A stretch of 43,968 nt of DNA from Cytophagaceae bacterium. Its GTDB lineage: Bacteria; Bacteroidota; Bacteroidia; Cytophagales; Spirosomataceae. The position numbers and the translations under genes are program-made. Below the pieces are notes generated by a model. The model was not told the origin of the DNA. It made no database searches and saw only the letters and a list, made by a program, of their open reading frames with translations. Positions 34,156 through 42,087 of the stretch are shown one piece after another. Numbering within the stretch: position 1 is the first letter of the stretch; each line of letters opens with the position of its first letter. The stretch is taken from NCBI GenBank assembly GCA_017984215.1, contig JAGOAA010000018.1, forward strand, positions 1 to 43,968, given 5' to 3'.

Positions 34156-34918
34156 ATTTTTCATCGGAATCGTATTGCTTACGATTAACGCAGTCTATGG
34201 GCAGTCGATTACAGTTGAGGGAAGGCTATCCACATCGCGAGTGGAGTTCATTAACAAAGCGGGGAAGAAACAAACACTTGATGGAGTTGAACCAACAGGT
34301 AGACTAAATATTTTGCCTCCTTGCTCCAATATAATTGTCAATCATATCACGAGTAGAGGAGTAGCACCTGTCGCGAAAACAGTCACTTATAATTTAGCCT
34401 ACACATCCATCACAGGGACAAATAAATGTTGGCTCATGCAAAACCTAGGCTCAACAAATGCGCCTACTAGCGCAACCGATGCAACGGAAGGGTCAGCGGG
34501 ATGGTATTGGCAATTTGGTAGTAAAATTGGCTATCGATATACAACAAGCAGAACACCATCCTCAGCATATCCGAATCGAACCTTGACAAATGTGGATTGG
34601 TCGGCCTCACAAGACCCTTGCACCATTGAACTTGGCAGCGGATGGAGGCTTCCTACCTACGTCGAATGGCAAGCTGTTGAACTCGTTACATCAAATTTAA
34701 ATGCCTTATTTAATTCCAATTTAGCCATGCATGCCGCCGGATATTTATCTACGGGAGGAACTATTGTGGAGCGAGGGTCAACTGTCCATTATTGGTCTAG
34801 CGATTCATATTCTACCACTCATGCGCGAGCTTACGTCATCCCTACCTTGAACGGATCATCGACAACATCCACCAATGACAAAGATGCCGGATTCAGTGTC
34901 CGTTGCATTCGAGACTAA
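34145..34918 (+). CDS. FISUMP-domain secreted protein
   Basis: 257 residues from ATG at 34145, which lies inside the last codons of the giant gene (11-nt overlap). It has its own signal peptide (hydrophobic residues 4-17, ending VYGQS). Residues ~75-255 match the Fibrobacter succinogenes major paralogous domain: CWLMQNLGS, a Trp-rich segment WYWQFGSKIGY, LPTYVEWQAVE, HYWSSDSYS and ending FSVRCIRD. The domain is found on surface proteins of Bacteroidota and Fibrobacterota, often fused to the C-terminus of fibre-like proteins; its biochemical role is not established. Here it is a separate protein coupled to the fibre gene. Confidence 0.78.
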   Translation: MNTRFFIGIVLLTINAVYGQSITVEGRLSTSRVEFINKAGKKQTLDGVEPTGRLNILPPCSNIIVNHITSRGVAPVAKTVTYNLAYTSITGTNKCWLMQNLGSTNAPTSATDATEGSAGWYWQFGSKIGYRYTTSRTPSSAYPNRTLTNVDWSASQDPCTIELGSGWRLPTYVEWQAVELVTSNLNALFNSNLAMHAAGYLSTGGTIVERGSTVHYWSSDSYSTTHARAYVIPTLNGSSTTSTNDKDAGFSVRCIRD

Positions 34919-34958
34919 TATCATTTTTTCTAAAGCATGAAAAGCTTAATTTAGCAAA

Positions 34959-36038
34959 ATGAAAGCAAACGCAATACTCATTTTGGCTGGAATAAGTCTA
35001 TTCGCTTGTTCAAAAAAGAAAGAAAGCATCAATCCTACAACCGGTAACATCACCGAATCGATTTACGCCTCGGGCACAGTAAAATCAGTGGATCAATACC
35101 AAGCTTTCGTTTCCGTCAGTGGAATTATCGAAGAAATTTACGTTAAAGAAGGACAAAACGTTGACGTGGGGACTCCCCTACTTCGCGTGTCCAATGAGAC
35201 CCAAAAATTCAATTTGGAAAATGCCCAATTGGCAGCCAATTTCAATGATGCAGCGAATAACCAAGGCAAAATAATGGAAGCCGAAGCGCTCGCACAAACT
35301 GCAAAAGCGAAATTGAAACTTGACTCTAGCTTATTTGTGCGACAAAAAGAATTATGGGCACAACAAGTAGGAACACGCGTTGAATACGAACAAAAAGAGC
35401 TCAATTACCAAAGTTCTAAAGCCAACTACCTTTCAGCCAATCAACGCTACAAAGACCTCAAGCGCCAAATCAATTTTAGCTCCGCTCAGACCAAAAAAAA
35501 TGTACAAATTTCGGCAAGACAAAGTGATGACTTCATTTTAAAAAGTAAGGTAAAAGGGACCATCTTTAGCCTGCTAAAAGAAAAAGGAGAACTTGTAAGT
35601 CCACAAACACCCATCGCGACATTAGGCAATACCCAAAATTACAAATTGGAAATGCAGGTCGATGAACACGACATATTCAAAGTAAAATTAGGCCAAAAAG
35701 TTGCCATAACTTTTGACGCATACAAAAACGAATATTTTGAAGCAGAGGTTAGCAAAATTGCCTCCATCATGAATGAACGAAACAAAACATTCTTGATTGA
35801 AGCTGTGTTTACAAAGGCTCCACAAAAACTATATCCCAACGTAACCTTCGAAGCAAACATCATCCTGCAGTCCAAGCAAAATGTACTCATCTTGCCAAGA
35901 AATTACATCAAAAACGACTCAATCATTAGCTTAGCTGATGGAAGTACACGGATCGTTAAATTGGGATTGACCGACTTTCAAAAAGCAGAAATCGTAAGCG
36001 GATTAACAGCAAAAGACCAAGTGATTAAACCCGAATAA
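34959..36038 (+). CDS. HlyD/MacA-type periplasmic adaptor lipoprotein
   Basis: 359 residues. A lipobox (ISLFAC) with lipid Cys near residue 17, followed by SKKKES (basic rather than acidic, so not the surface-export type). Residues ~40-70 form the first biotinyl-lipoyl half (SVSGIIEEIYVKEGQNVDVGTPLLRV), ~80-170 a coiled-coil hairpin, the second lipoyl half ends near GELVSPQTPIATLG, then a beta-barrel domain (EMQVDEHDIFKVKLGQ) and a membrane-proximal domain. It links the inner-membrane ABC pump to an outer-membrane channel. Its stop overlaps the permease start by one base (TAATG). Confidence 0.85.
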   Translation: MKANAILILAGISLFACSKKKESINPTTGNITESIYASGTVKSVDQYQAFVSVSGIIEEIYVKEGQNVDVGTPLLRVSNETQKFNLENAQLAANFNDAANNQGKIMEAEALAQTAKAKLKLDSSLFVRQKELWAQQVGTRVEYEQKELNYQSSKANYLSANQRYKDLKRQINFSSAQTKKNVQISARQSDDFILKSKVKGTIFSLLKEKGELVSPQTPIATLGNTQNYKLEMQVDEHDIFKVKLGQKVAITFDAYKNEYFEAEVSKIASIMNERNKTFLIEAVFTKAPQKLYPNVTFEANIILQSKQNVLILPRNYIKNDSIISLADGSTRIVKLGLTDFQKAEIVSGLTAKDQVIKPE

Positions 36039-37291
36039 TGAATATTAAGCTAATCATTCAGGTATCCATTTCACTACTCTTAGCCAGATGGAAACAAACC
36101 TTGGTCGCGGCCGTAGGCGTTACGTTTAGTATTGCCATGTTTGTAACCTTACTCGGGTTCATGAATGGACTCAATGACCTACTCGATGGCTTAATTATGA
36201 ATCGCACGGCTCATATTCGCTTATACCATGACATCAATGTATCTAAAATCCAACCCGTTGATTTACTATCCCCTCAAACGAAAAACTTTGTTCGTTCTGT
36301 AAAACCCAAAAACCAACGACTGGAAATTTACAACAGTGCACAAATCATGCAGGCCATCAAACGCGATGACCGCGTGCTCGGCGTTGCACCTAAAATTAAT
36401 GCGCAGGTCTTTTATAATGTTGGAAGCGTTGATCTAACTGGTGTTATCAATGGAATAGACCCCGATGAAGAAAACCGTCTATTTATGTTTTCTGATTATG
36501 TCACAGCAGGCAATTACCTGGATTTAAAAAACATTCCGAACAGCATTATTTTAGGCAAAGGTGTTGCTGATAAAATGGCGGCCAACATTGGCGATGTCGT
36601 ACAAGTAACCACAAGCAAAGGAGAACGTTTGCAATTAAAAGTTGTCGGCTTTTTCCAATCCGGACTTCAAGATTTAGACCGCGTGCAAAGCTATTGCTCC
36701 ATCAGTACCACACAAAAACTTCTTGGCGTATCCAATAATTACATCACCGACATCCAAGTTAAATTAAAAGATATTCTTCAAGCGCCCGCCATGGCAATTG
36801 AATACCAACGTTATTATGAAACGGATGCCATCGACATCCAACAAGCAAATTCCCAATTTGAAACCGGTAGTTCAGTTAGGACCATTATTTCCTATGCGGT
36901 AGGTGTGACATTATTGGTCGTAGCGGGTTTCGGAATTTACAACATCCTGAACATGATGATTTACGAAAAAATGGATTCCATTGCCATTATGAAGGCCATT
37001 GGATTTTCAGGCAAGGATGTAAATATGATCTTCATTTTTATCGCCTTAAGTATCGGCGTTTTCGGTGGCGCGATGGGTTTACTTGTAGGTTTTGGCATTT
37101 CCAATATTATCGACAACATTCCATTTAACACGGATTCATTACCTACAATCAAGACATTCCCAATCAACTACAACCCCATTTTTTACATCATTGCCTCAAT
37201 TTTTTCCATCGTAACAACCTATTTAGCAGGTTATTTTCCATCGCGAAAAGCCAGCAAAATAGATCCTGTCATCATCATCCGCGGTAAATAA
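36038..37291 (+). CDS. MacB/LolE-type ABC transporter permease
   Basis: 417 residues. One transmembrane helix near the N-terminus (~18-42), a large extracytoplasmic MacB_PCD-type domain (~45-280) and three helices at ~290-410, the FtsX-family topology. The cytoplasmic loop between the second and third helices contains MIYEKMDSIAIMKAIGFSGKDV, the coupling motif seen in FtsX, LolCE and MacB. ATPase is encoded by the following gene, 2 bp away. The protein is likely a mechanotransmission-type pump working on envelope substrates rather than a lipid flippase. Confidence 0.87.
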   Translation: MNIKLIIQVSISLLLARWKQTLVAAVGVTFSIAMFVTLLGFMNGLNDLLDGLIMNRTAHIRLYHDINVSKIQPVDLLSPQTKNFVRSVKPKNQRLEIYNSAQIMQAIKRDDRVLGVAPKINAQVFYNVGSVDLTGVINGIDPDEENRLFMFSDYVTAGNYLDLKNIPNSIILGKGVADKMAANIGDVVQVTTSKGERLQLKVVGFFQSGLQDLDRVQSYCSISTTQKLLGVSNNYITDIQVKLKDILQAPAMAIEYQRYYETDAIDIQQANSQFETGSSVRTIISYAVGVTLLVVAGFGIYNILNMMIYEKMDSIAIMKAIGFSGKDVNMIFIFIALSIGVFGGAMGLLVGFGISNIIDNIPFNTDSLPTIKTFPINYNPIFYIIASIFSIVTTYLAGYFPSRKASKIDPVIIIRGK

Positions 37292-37293
37292 GT

Positions 37294-37980
37294 ATGACAC
37301 ATCTCCATAAAGAAGTTTTACGGGCTAAAAACATCACCAAATACTTCCATGATCCCATGACGATCAAGGTATTGGATGAAATCAATTTCAGCTTAAATCA
37401 AAGCGAATTTGTTTCGGTGATTGGTAAATCGGGATGCGGAAAGTCGACCCTCTTGTATATTTTATCTACGATGGACACCGACTATGAAGGCGATCTATTC
37501 ATTGATTCTGTCTTAATGGGAGATAAAAATGAAAAGGAACTCGCGCAAGTCCGGAATGAGAAAATTGGTTTCGTATTTCAATTCCACTACCTATTGAATG
37601 AATTCAACGTCTTAAAAAACGTCATGTTACCCGGCCTAAAACTTGGCAAATACAGTGAAAAAGAAGTAGAACACCGGGCGTATGAGAAACTGAAAGTATT
37701 GGGCATTGAACATGAAGCGCTCAAAATGCCGAATCAATTATCGGGGGGACAAAAACAACGTGTGGCAATCGCAAGGGCATTAATCAATGACCCATTATTG
37801 ATCATGGGGGACGAACCTACAGGGAATTTGGACAAGAAAAATAGCGATATCGTCTTCCATACCTTTCAGCAGCTAGCAGAAGAATTCCAACAAACGCTGC
37901 TAATTGTAACCCATGACAATGAATTTGCCAGCAAAACATCACGCATTATTGAAATGCAAGATGGCAAAATTATCAACTAA
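37294..37980 (+). CDS. ABC transporter ATPase (LolD/MacB type)
   Basis: 228 residues, cytosolic. Walker A GKSGCGKST at 44-52, Q-loop near FVFQFHYLL, signature LSGGQ at 149-153, Walker B LLIMGDEP at 168-175, D-loop GNLD and H-loop VTHDNEFA. Family members power FtsX-type permeases. It is the last gene of the plus-strand block; the stop is 1 bp from the convergent T9SS gene's stop, leaving no room for a terminator. Confidence 0.93.
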   Translation: MTHLHKEVLRAKNITKYFHDPMTIKVLDEINFSLNQSEFVSVIGKSGCGKSTLLYILSTMDTDYEGDLFIDSVLMGDKNEKELAQVRNEKIGFVFQFHYLLNEFNVLKNVMLPGLKLGKYSEKEVEHRAYEKLKVLGIEHEALKMPNQLSGGQKQRVAIARALINDPLLIMGDEPTGNLDKKNSDIVFHTFQQLAEEFQQTLLIVTHDNEFASKTSRIIEMQDGKIIN

Positions 37981-37981
37981 C

Positions 37982-38497
37982 TTATTCTTTAACGATTGAG
38001 GTAACGAATGGTTTCCCTTTCTGCAATACATGTAGAATGTATTTGCCTTGACGGAAATTTTGAAACTCCGTCAAATTAATTTCCGAAATCTTCTCAGGAT
38101 ACGTCGCCTGCCACATAGTGCTACCTACGATATCATAAATGGCAACATAGGTTGGCATTGTGCTTTCCGCTGAAAAGGAAATACGTAATTTATCTTTGAA
38201 TGGATTAGGGAAAACGGTAAAGCTGATGGGGTTTTCAATCGCTACTTGGATCTTTAATCCCGAATTTTGGATACTTTTCGCTAATAAATTCGGCTGCTTA
38301 AAACCTTGACGCATCGTTAAACCCGACTGTACACTCGTACCCGTTACGACACTTGCTTGTCCAATGACATGCGAATAATATTTACCATTAATTTGCTGCG
38401 TACCACCACCTGCTGCTATCGTAGAAGAACTAATAGTCTGTGCAAAAACACCCGAAAGTGAGGCACAAAAGACAAGAATCAGTGTGTAAATTTTCAT
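37982..38497 (-). CDS. T9SS-exported small protein with C-terminal sorting domain
   Basis: 171 residues. Signal peptide 1-20 (GVFAQT). Residues ~25-70 hold a short motif block common in Bacteroidota (SSSTIAAGGGTQQINGKYYS, VIGQASVVTGTSVQSG, RQGFKQPNLL). The last ~85 residues are a T9SS type A sorting domain: FTVFPNPFKDKLRISF, YDIVGSTMWQA, FRQGKYILHVLQKGK. Role unknown; probably surface-attached. A TAACTTTA element on the minus strand, 21 bp before the ATG, is one base off the -7 consensus. Confidence 0.8.
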   Translation of the reverse strand: MKIYTLILVFCASLSGVFAQTISSSTIAAGGGTQQINGKYYSHVIGQASVVTGTSVQSGLTMRQGFKQPNLLAKSIQNSGLKIQVAIENPISFTVFPNPFKDKLRISFSAESTMPTYVAIYDIVGSTMWQATYPEKISEINLTEFQNFRQGKYILHVLQKGKPFVTSIVKE

Positions 38498-38535
38498 ATC
38501 ATCGAACTAGTTTGATTTAAAGTTACGAATTAATT

Positions 38536-39543
38536 CTAACCTGCGAAGTATTTCCCAAAGGGTATTCTTCGCAAAACCCACACAATTGTACCCGATATCA
38601 ATAAACACATAAAGGCTGTCAAAGGAATTCCAATACTCGGATGCCACATCCCGCCATATATTTTGATTTTCACCAAATAAAACAAAACCATGATGTGCAC
38701 CAAATAAACCCCGTAACTATGGGAGCTAATCCAATCCCGCAAAGCGGTCGTGCCCGGCAATGTTCCTTCGTAGGCTTTAAACAACATAAATACCCCCGCC
38801 GTCGACATGACAACACTCGGGGAGAAATTCGCATAAAGCAAGCCATAAAACTTCCCATCCTCAAGTGACTGTAAGTATGTTCCTTCCATCGTCCAAAGCG
38901 TACCCACAAGAAATAAAACCCAAGCAAATACGCGCGAAAAATCATGCCGAGCAACATAATAACCTAATACCAAATAACCTAAATAACCCGTAAAATAGGG
39001 CAATTTAATAGGCAGCGATAAGCCTGGAAAATGGGGATTATCAAACACAATGGTTACCAACCACATGCCTAAAAAGAATTGAATGTGACTTTCTTTCGCT
39101 TGACGAATCCATGTTCCTATGATGGGTATAAATAAATATACCCCAACGATCATGTAGATGTACCAAAAATGATAGGATGCCCCCTCAAAATATTGTTTGA
39201 AAACCCAATCAAAACCGAGCGAACGCCCCCCGTAGCGTACCTGCCAATTAAAAATGGCGAACACTGAATTATAAAACAGAAAGGGAACGATGATTCGTTG
39301 AAAACTCTTCTTAAAAAAAGAGCTCATTTTTTCTTCGCGGGGCAACAATAAAGCACCCGACAACATTACGAAAATAGGCACGGCATAGCGAAATCCCCCA
39401 TTATAGAGATTCGCAAACCACCAAGCAGAATCAGGCGTTTTCCCAAAGCTCAACAAGACATTTGCCGCCGAATGGATCAGCAATACAGCCAATGTAGCTG
39501 TCACACGTAAATTATCTAAATATTGAACTTTGGGATTTGCCAT
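38536..39543 (-). CDS. Acyltransferase-3 family integral membrane protein
   Basis: 335 residues with about ten hydrophobic segments. The N-terminal motif (YLDNLRVTATLAVLLIHSAA) carries the family's conserved Arg and His, and a later block (FKKSFQRIIVPFLFYN) is the usual second conserved stretch. The family transfers acetyl or succinyl groups to sugars, lipids or polysaccharides at the membrane. The true ATG is at 39543, overlapping the stop of the upstream molybdenum enzyme gene by one base (TGATG), so it is the translationally coupled third gene of that set. Acceptor unknown. Confidence 0.85.
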   Translation of the reverse strand: MANPKVQYLDNLRVTATLAVLLIHSAANVLLSFGKTPDSAWWFANLYNGGFRYAVPIFVMLSGALLLPREEKMSSFFKKSFQRIIVPFLFYNSVFAIFNWQVRYGGRSLGFDWVFKQYFEGASYHFWYIYMIVGVYLFIPIIGTWIRQAKESHIQFFLGMWLVTIVFDNPHFPGLSLPIKLPYFTGYLGYLVLGYYVARHDFSRVFAWVLFLVGTLWTMEGTYLQSLEDGKFYGLLYANFSPSVVMSTAGVFMLFKAYEGTLPGTTALRDWISSHSYGVYLVHIMVLFYLVKIKIYGGMWHPSIGIPLTAFMCLLISGTIVWVLRRIPFGKYFAG

Positions 39544-41627
39544 CAATAAAAGGGTTGTTTGTAGAATCGTTTTTTGGTCGCCGCATAGATCGCATTCGCA
39601 ATCGAACCACCAGTAGGTGGCAATGCCGGCTCCCCGAGTCCCGTAGGACTAATACCATTATCTACAAAATAAGCATCTATTTTCGGAACTTCATTACCGC
39701 GAATCATTCGATAGGCATTAAAATTCGTTGGGCTCGTCACGCCCGCCTGAAAATTCAATTTGGCAAACATCGCATGACCCATACCGTCGATAATCGCTCC
39801 TTTAACTTGATTTTCAGCGCCACTCAAGTTGATAACTTCACCACAATCCGTTACGGCTGTCACCTGCGTGACTTGCGCTTTTCCATTTTTAACCTGAACC
39901 TCAGCCACTTGAGCTACATAAGAAAAATGTGAATAATACACGCTAAATCCTTGATGTACACCTGGTTTCTTCTTCCATTGTGACTTTTCAGCCACTTGCT
40001 TAATGACTTCAGCAAAACGATCAGGCTCATACGTAATCTTACCCACGGGATTTAATTTTACGCGGGCAAGTAAATCCAATCGCATCTGAATGGGATCTTT
40101 TCCTGCTGCTTCGGCCACCTCGTCTAAGAATGCTTGCTCAGCAAATCCCAGGAAATTGGTAATCGGCGCGCGCCAAGGACCCGTCGTCACCGCTGATTTT
40201 TGATCCACCGATTCGATCAATACATGGTCAATGGCTCCGACTGGAAAATTATCTTGACGAGTAGAATTTCCTGCATTCAAGCCTACTCCACGCAGGTAAA
40301 ATGCTGTTATATTTCCTTTGGCATCAATACCTGCTTTGAAATCGTATCGCACAGCCGGCCGGTAAGTTCCTCCACCCATATCATCCTCACGCGTCCACAT
40401 CACCAATACGGGCTTTTTGATTATGCTTGATAATTCCGCAGCTTCTAACGCAAAGTCATTGCTTAAGCGCCGACCGAAACCACCACCCATTTTAGTTAAC
40501 TCAACTTGTATCGTATTTTCAGGAACGCCCAACAAAGTCGCAACCGCTTTTTGCGCTGGTTGGGGAACTTGGGTTGGACCGGCCAATAAAACAGATCCTG
40601 GTTTTACATCTGCAAAAAAGTTCATCGGTTCCATGGGACTATGCGAAATGAACGGACATTCATATGTAGCCTCTATTACTTTGGTAGCCTCCGAAATGGC
40701 TTTTGCAAAATCTCCATCTTTCCGTTGGAGCGTCGCCTTATCCGATTTCATCCCCGCATCAAACCAAGCCTGATGGGTATCATTGCCTTCCAAAGGTGCC
40801 TCAGAACCATAAGAACAAGTCAAATTCTGACGTGCTTGCATGATTTCATAGGTGCTCGTGCCGACAATCGCGACCTTATTTTTGAAGGAAACGACATCAA
40901 TGATGCCAGGCATTTTCTTCACATCCTCCGCCGAAAACGACTTTAAGGTCGCCCCAAATGGCGGTCGAATAATTTGCGCAAACACCATACCCGGCTTACG
41001 AACATCTATTCCGAAAACAGGTTTCCCGGTCACAATCGATTTATTATCAACGCCGCGTACGCGCGTACCGATGATTTGGTAATCCTTTCGGTCTTTGTAT
41101 GTAACCGTTGCAGGTACTGGCAATTTAGCAGCCTCAGCTGCCAATGAACCGTAAGAGGCCTTTTGACCCGAAGGCCCTAAAACAAATCCTTTGGAAGTTT
41201 TACAAATACTTGCATCAACTTTCCATTGATTTGCGGCTGCTTGTACCATCATTTGACGCACACTCGCACCCGCTTTACGTAAACGCTCCCAAGAGTGTTT
41301 CAATGCACCCGAACCGCCGGTCAATTGGCGTTCAAAATTTTGCGTATCTAAATTGGCCTGCAAGACTTCCACTTGCTTCCAATCCACATCCAATTCCTCA
41401 GCCACAACGACAGGAAAGGCCGTCTTAATCCCTTGTCCAATCTCCGGATTGGGGGAATATAAACGAATTTTGCCTAAGGCATCTATGCTCAAAAAAGCGT
41501 TAAATCGGCCTGACTCATTCGCAATTGCCATCGCAGCACCTTTGGATTCAAACCAATCAAATCCCAAAGTAAACACACTCGTAAAAAGCGCAGTCTGTTG
41601 GATAAAATTTCTACGTGTCGTTTTCAT
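39543..41627 (-). CDS. Molybdopterin-binding aldehyde/heterocycle dehydrogenase large subunit (IorB-like)
   Basis: 694 residues. A Tat signal starts with TTRRNFIQ, so folded cofactor-loaded enzyme is exported. Sequence blocks are of the isoquinoline 1-oxidoreductase beta subunit within the xanthine dehydrogenase family: EIGQGIKTAFPVVVAEELDVDW, MGGGFGRRLSNDFALEAAEL and near the end GLGEPALPPTGGSIANAI, whose glutamate is the active-site residue. The enzyme hydroxylates an N-heterocycle or oxidises an aldehyde in the periplasm, with Mo held by a dinucleotide cofactor. The small 2Fe-2S subunit is directly upstream and overlaps by 4 nt (ATGA). No FAD subunit or cytochrome c is in the window. Confidence 0.88.
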   Translation of the reverse strand: MKTTRRNFIQQTALFTSVFTLGFDWFESKGAAMAIANESGRFNAFLSIDALGKIRLYSPNPEIGQGIKTAFPVVVAEELDVDWKQVEVLQANLDTQNFERQLTGGSGALKHSWERLRKAGASVRQMMVQAAANQWKVDASICKTSKGFVLGPSGQKASYGSLAAEAAKLPVPATVTYKDRKDYQIIGTRVRGVDNKSIVTGKPVFGIDVRKPGMVFAQIIRPPFGATLKSFSAEDVKKMPGIIDVVSFKNKVAIVGTSTYEIMQARQNLTCSYGSEAPLEGNDTHQAWFDAGMKSDKATLQRKDGDFAKAISEATKVIEATYECPFISHSPMEPMNFFADVKPGSVLLAGPTQVPQPAQKAVATLLGVPENTIQVELTKMGGGFGRRLSNDFALEAAELSSIIKKPVLVMWTREDDMGGGTYRPAVRYDFKAGIDAKGNITAFYLRGVGLNAGNSTRQDNFPVGAIDHVLIESVDQKSAVTTGPWRAPITNFLGFAEQAFLDEVAEAAGKDPIQMRLDLLARVKLNPVGKITYEPDRFAEVIKQVAEKSQWKKKPGVHQGFSVYYSHFSYVAQVAEVQVKNGKAQVTQVTAVTDCGEVINLSGAENQVKGAIIDGMGHAMFAKLNFQAGVTSPTNFNAYRMIRGNEVPKIDAYFVDNGISPTGLGEPALPPTGGSIANAIYAATKKRFYKQPFY

Positions 41628-42085
41628 TTTTTGGCTTTTTTAGAGGCTAATAAAACGGCTTCTTGGATGCGGTGATAGGTACCGCACCGACAAATATTTC
41701 CGGCCATGCCGTCGACAACTTCTTGTTTCGAAGGGTGCGGATTTTTCTTGAGTAATGCCGCAGCCGTCATGATTTGACCTGCTTGGCAATACCCGCACTG
41801 CGCTACGTCTAATTCATCCCATGCCTCTTGAATCGGGTGTTTCCCTGCAGGATCCAAGCCCTCAATCGTGGTGATTTGAGCATTACCAACAGCCGAAATG
41901 GGCAAGACGCAGGAGCGCATCGGTTCCCCATTGACCCAAACGGTGCAAGCGCCACACTGGGCAATGCCGCAGCCGAATTTGGTTCCTAATAAACCTACAT
42001 GATCTCGCAAAGCCCACAAAAGTGGCGTGTTGGAGTCAATGTCCAAGCTTACTTTCTTTCGATTAATCGTCAATGTAATTGCCAT
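41624..42085 (-). CDS. 2Fe-2S subunit of the same molybdenum hydroxylase (IorA-like)
   Basis: 153 residues. Plant-type ferredoxin cluster ligands C39, C44, C47 and C59 (FGCGIAQCGACTVW) and a second, all-helical 2Fe-2S site with C97, C100, C132 and C134 (CGYCQAGQIM, ICRCGTY). These shuttle electrons from the Mo centre of the IorB-like subunit. It has no signal of its own; the partner's Tat signal would carry it across as a complex. The stop overlaps the partner's start. Confidence 0.93.
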   Translation of the reverse strand: MAITLTINRKKVSLDIDSNTPLLWALRDHVGLLGTKFGCGIAQCGACTVWVNGEPMRSCVLPISAVGNAQITTIEGLDPAGKHPIQEAWDELDVAQCGYCQAGQIMTAAALLKKNPHPSKQEVVDGMAGNICRCGTYHRIQEAVLLASKKAKK

Positions 42086-42087
42086 GA

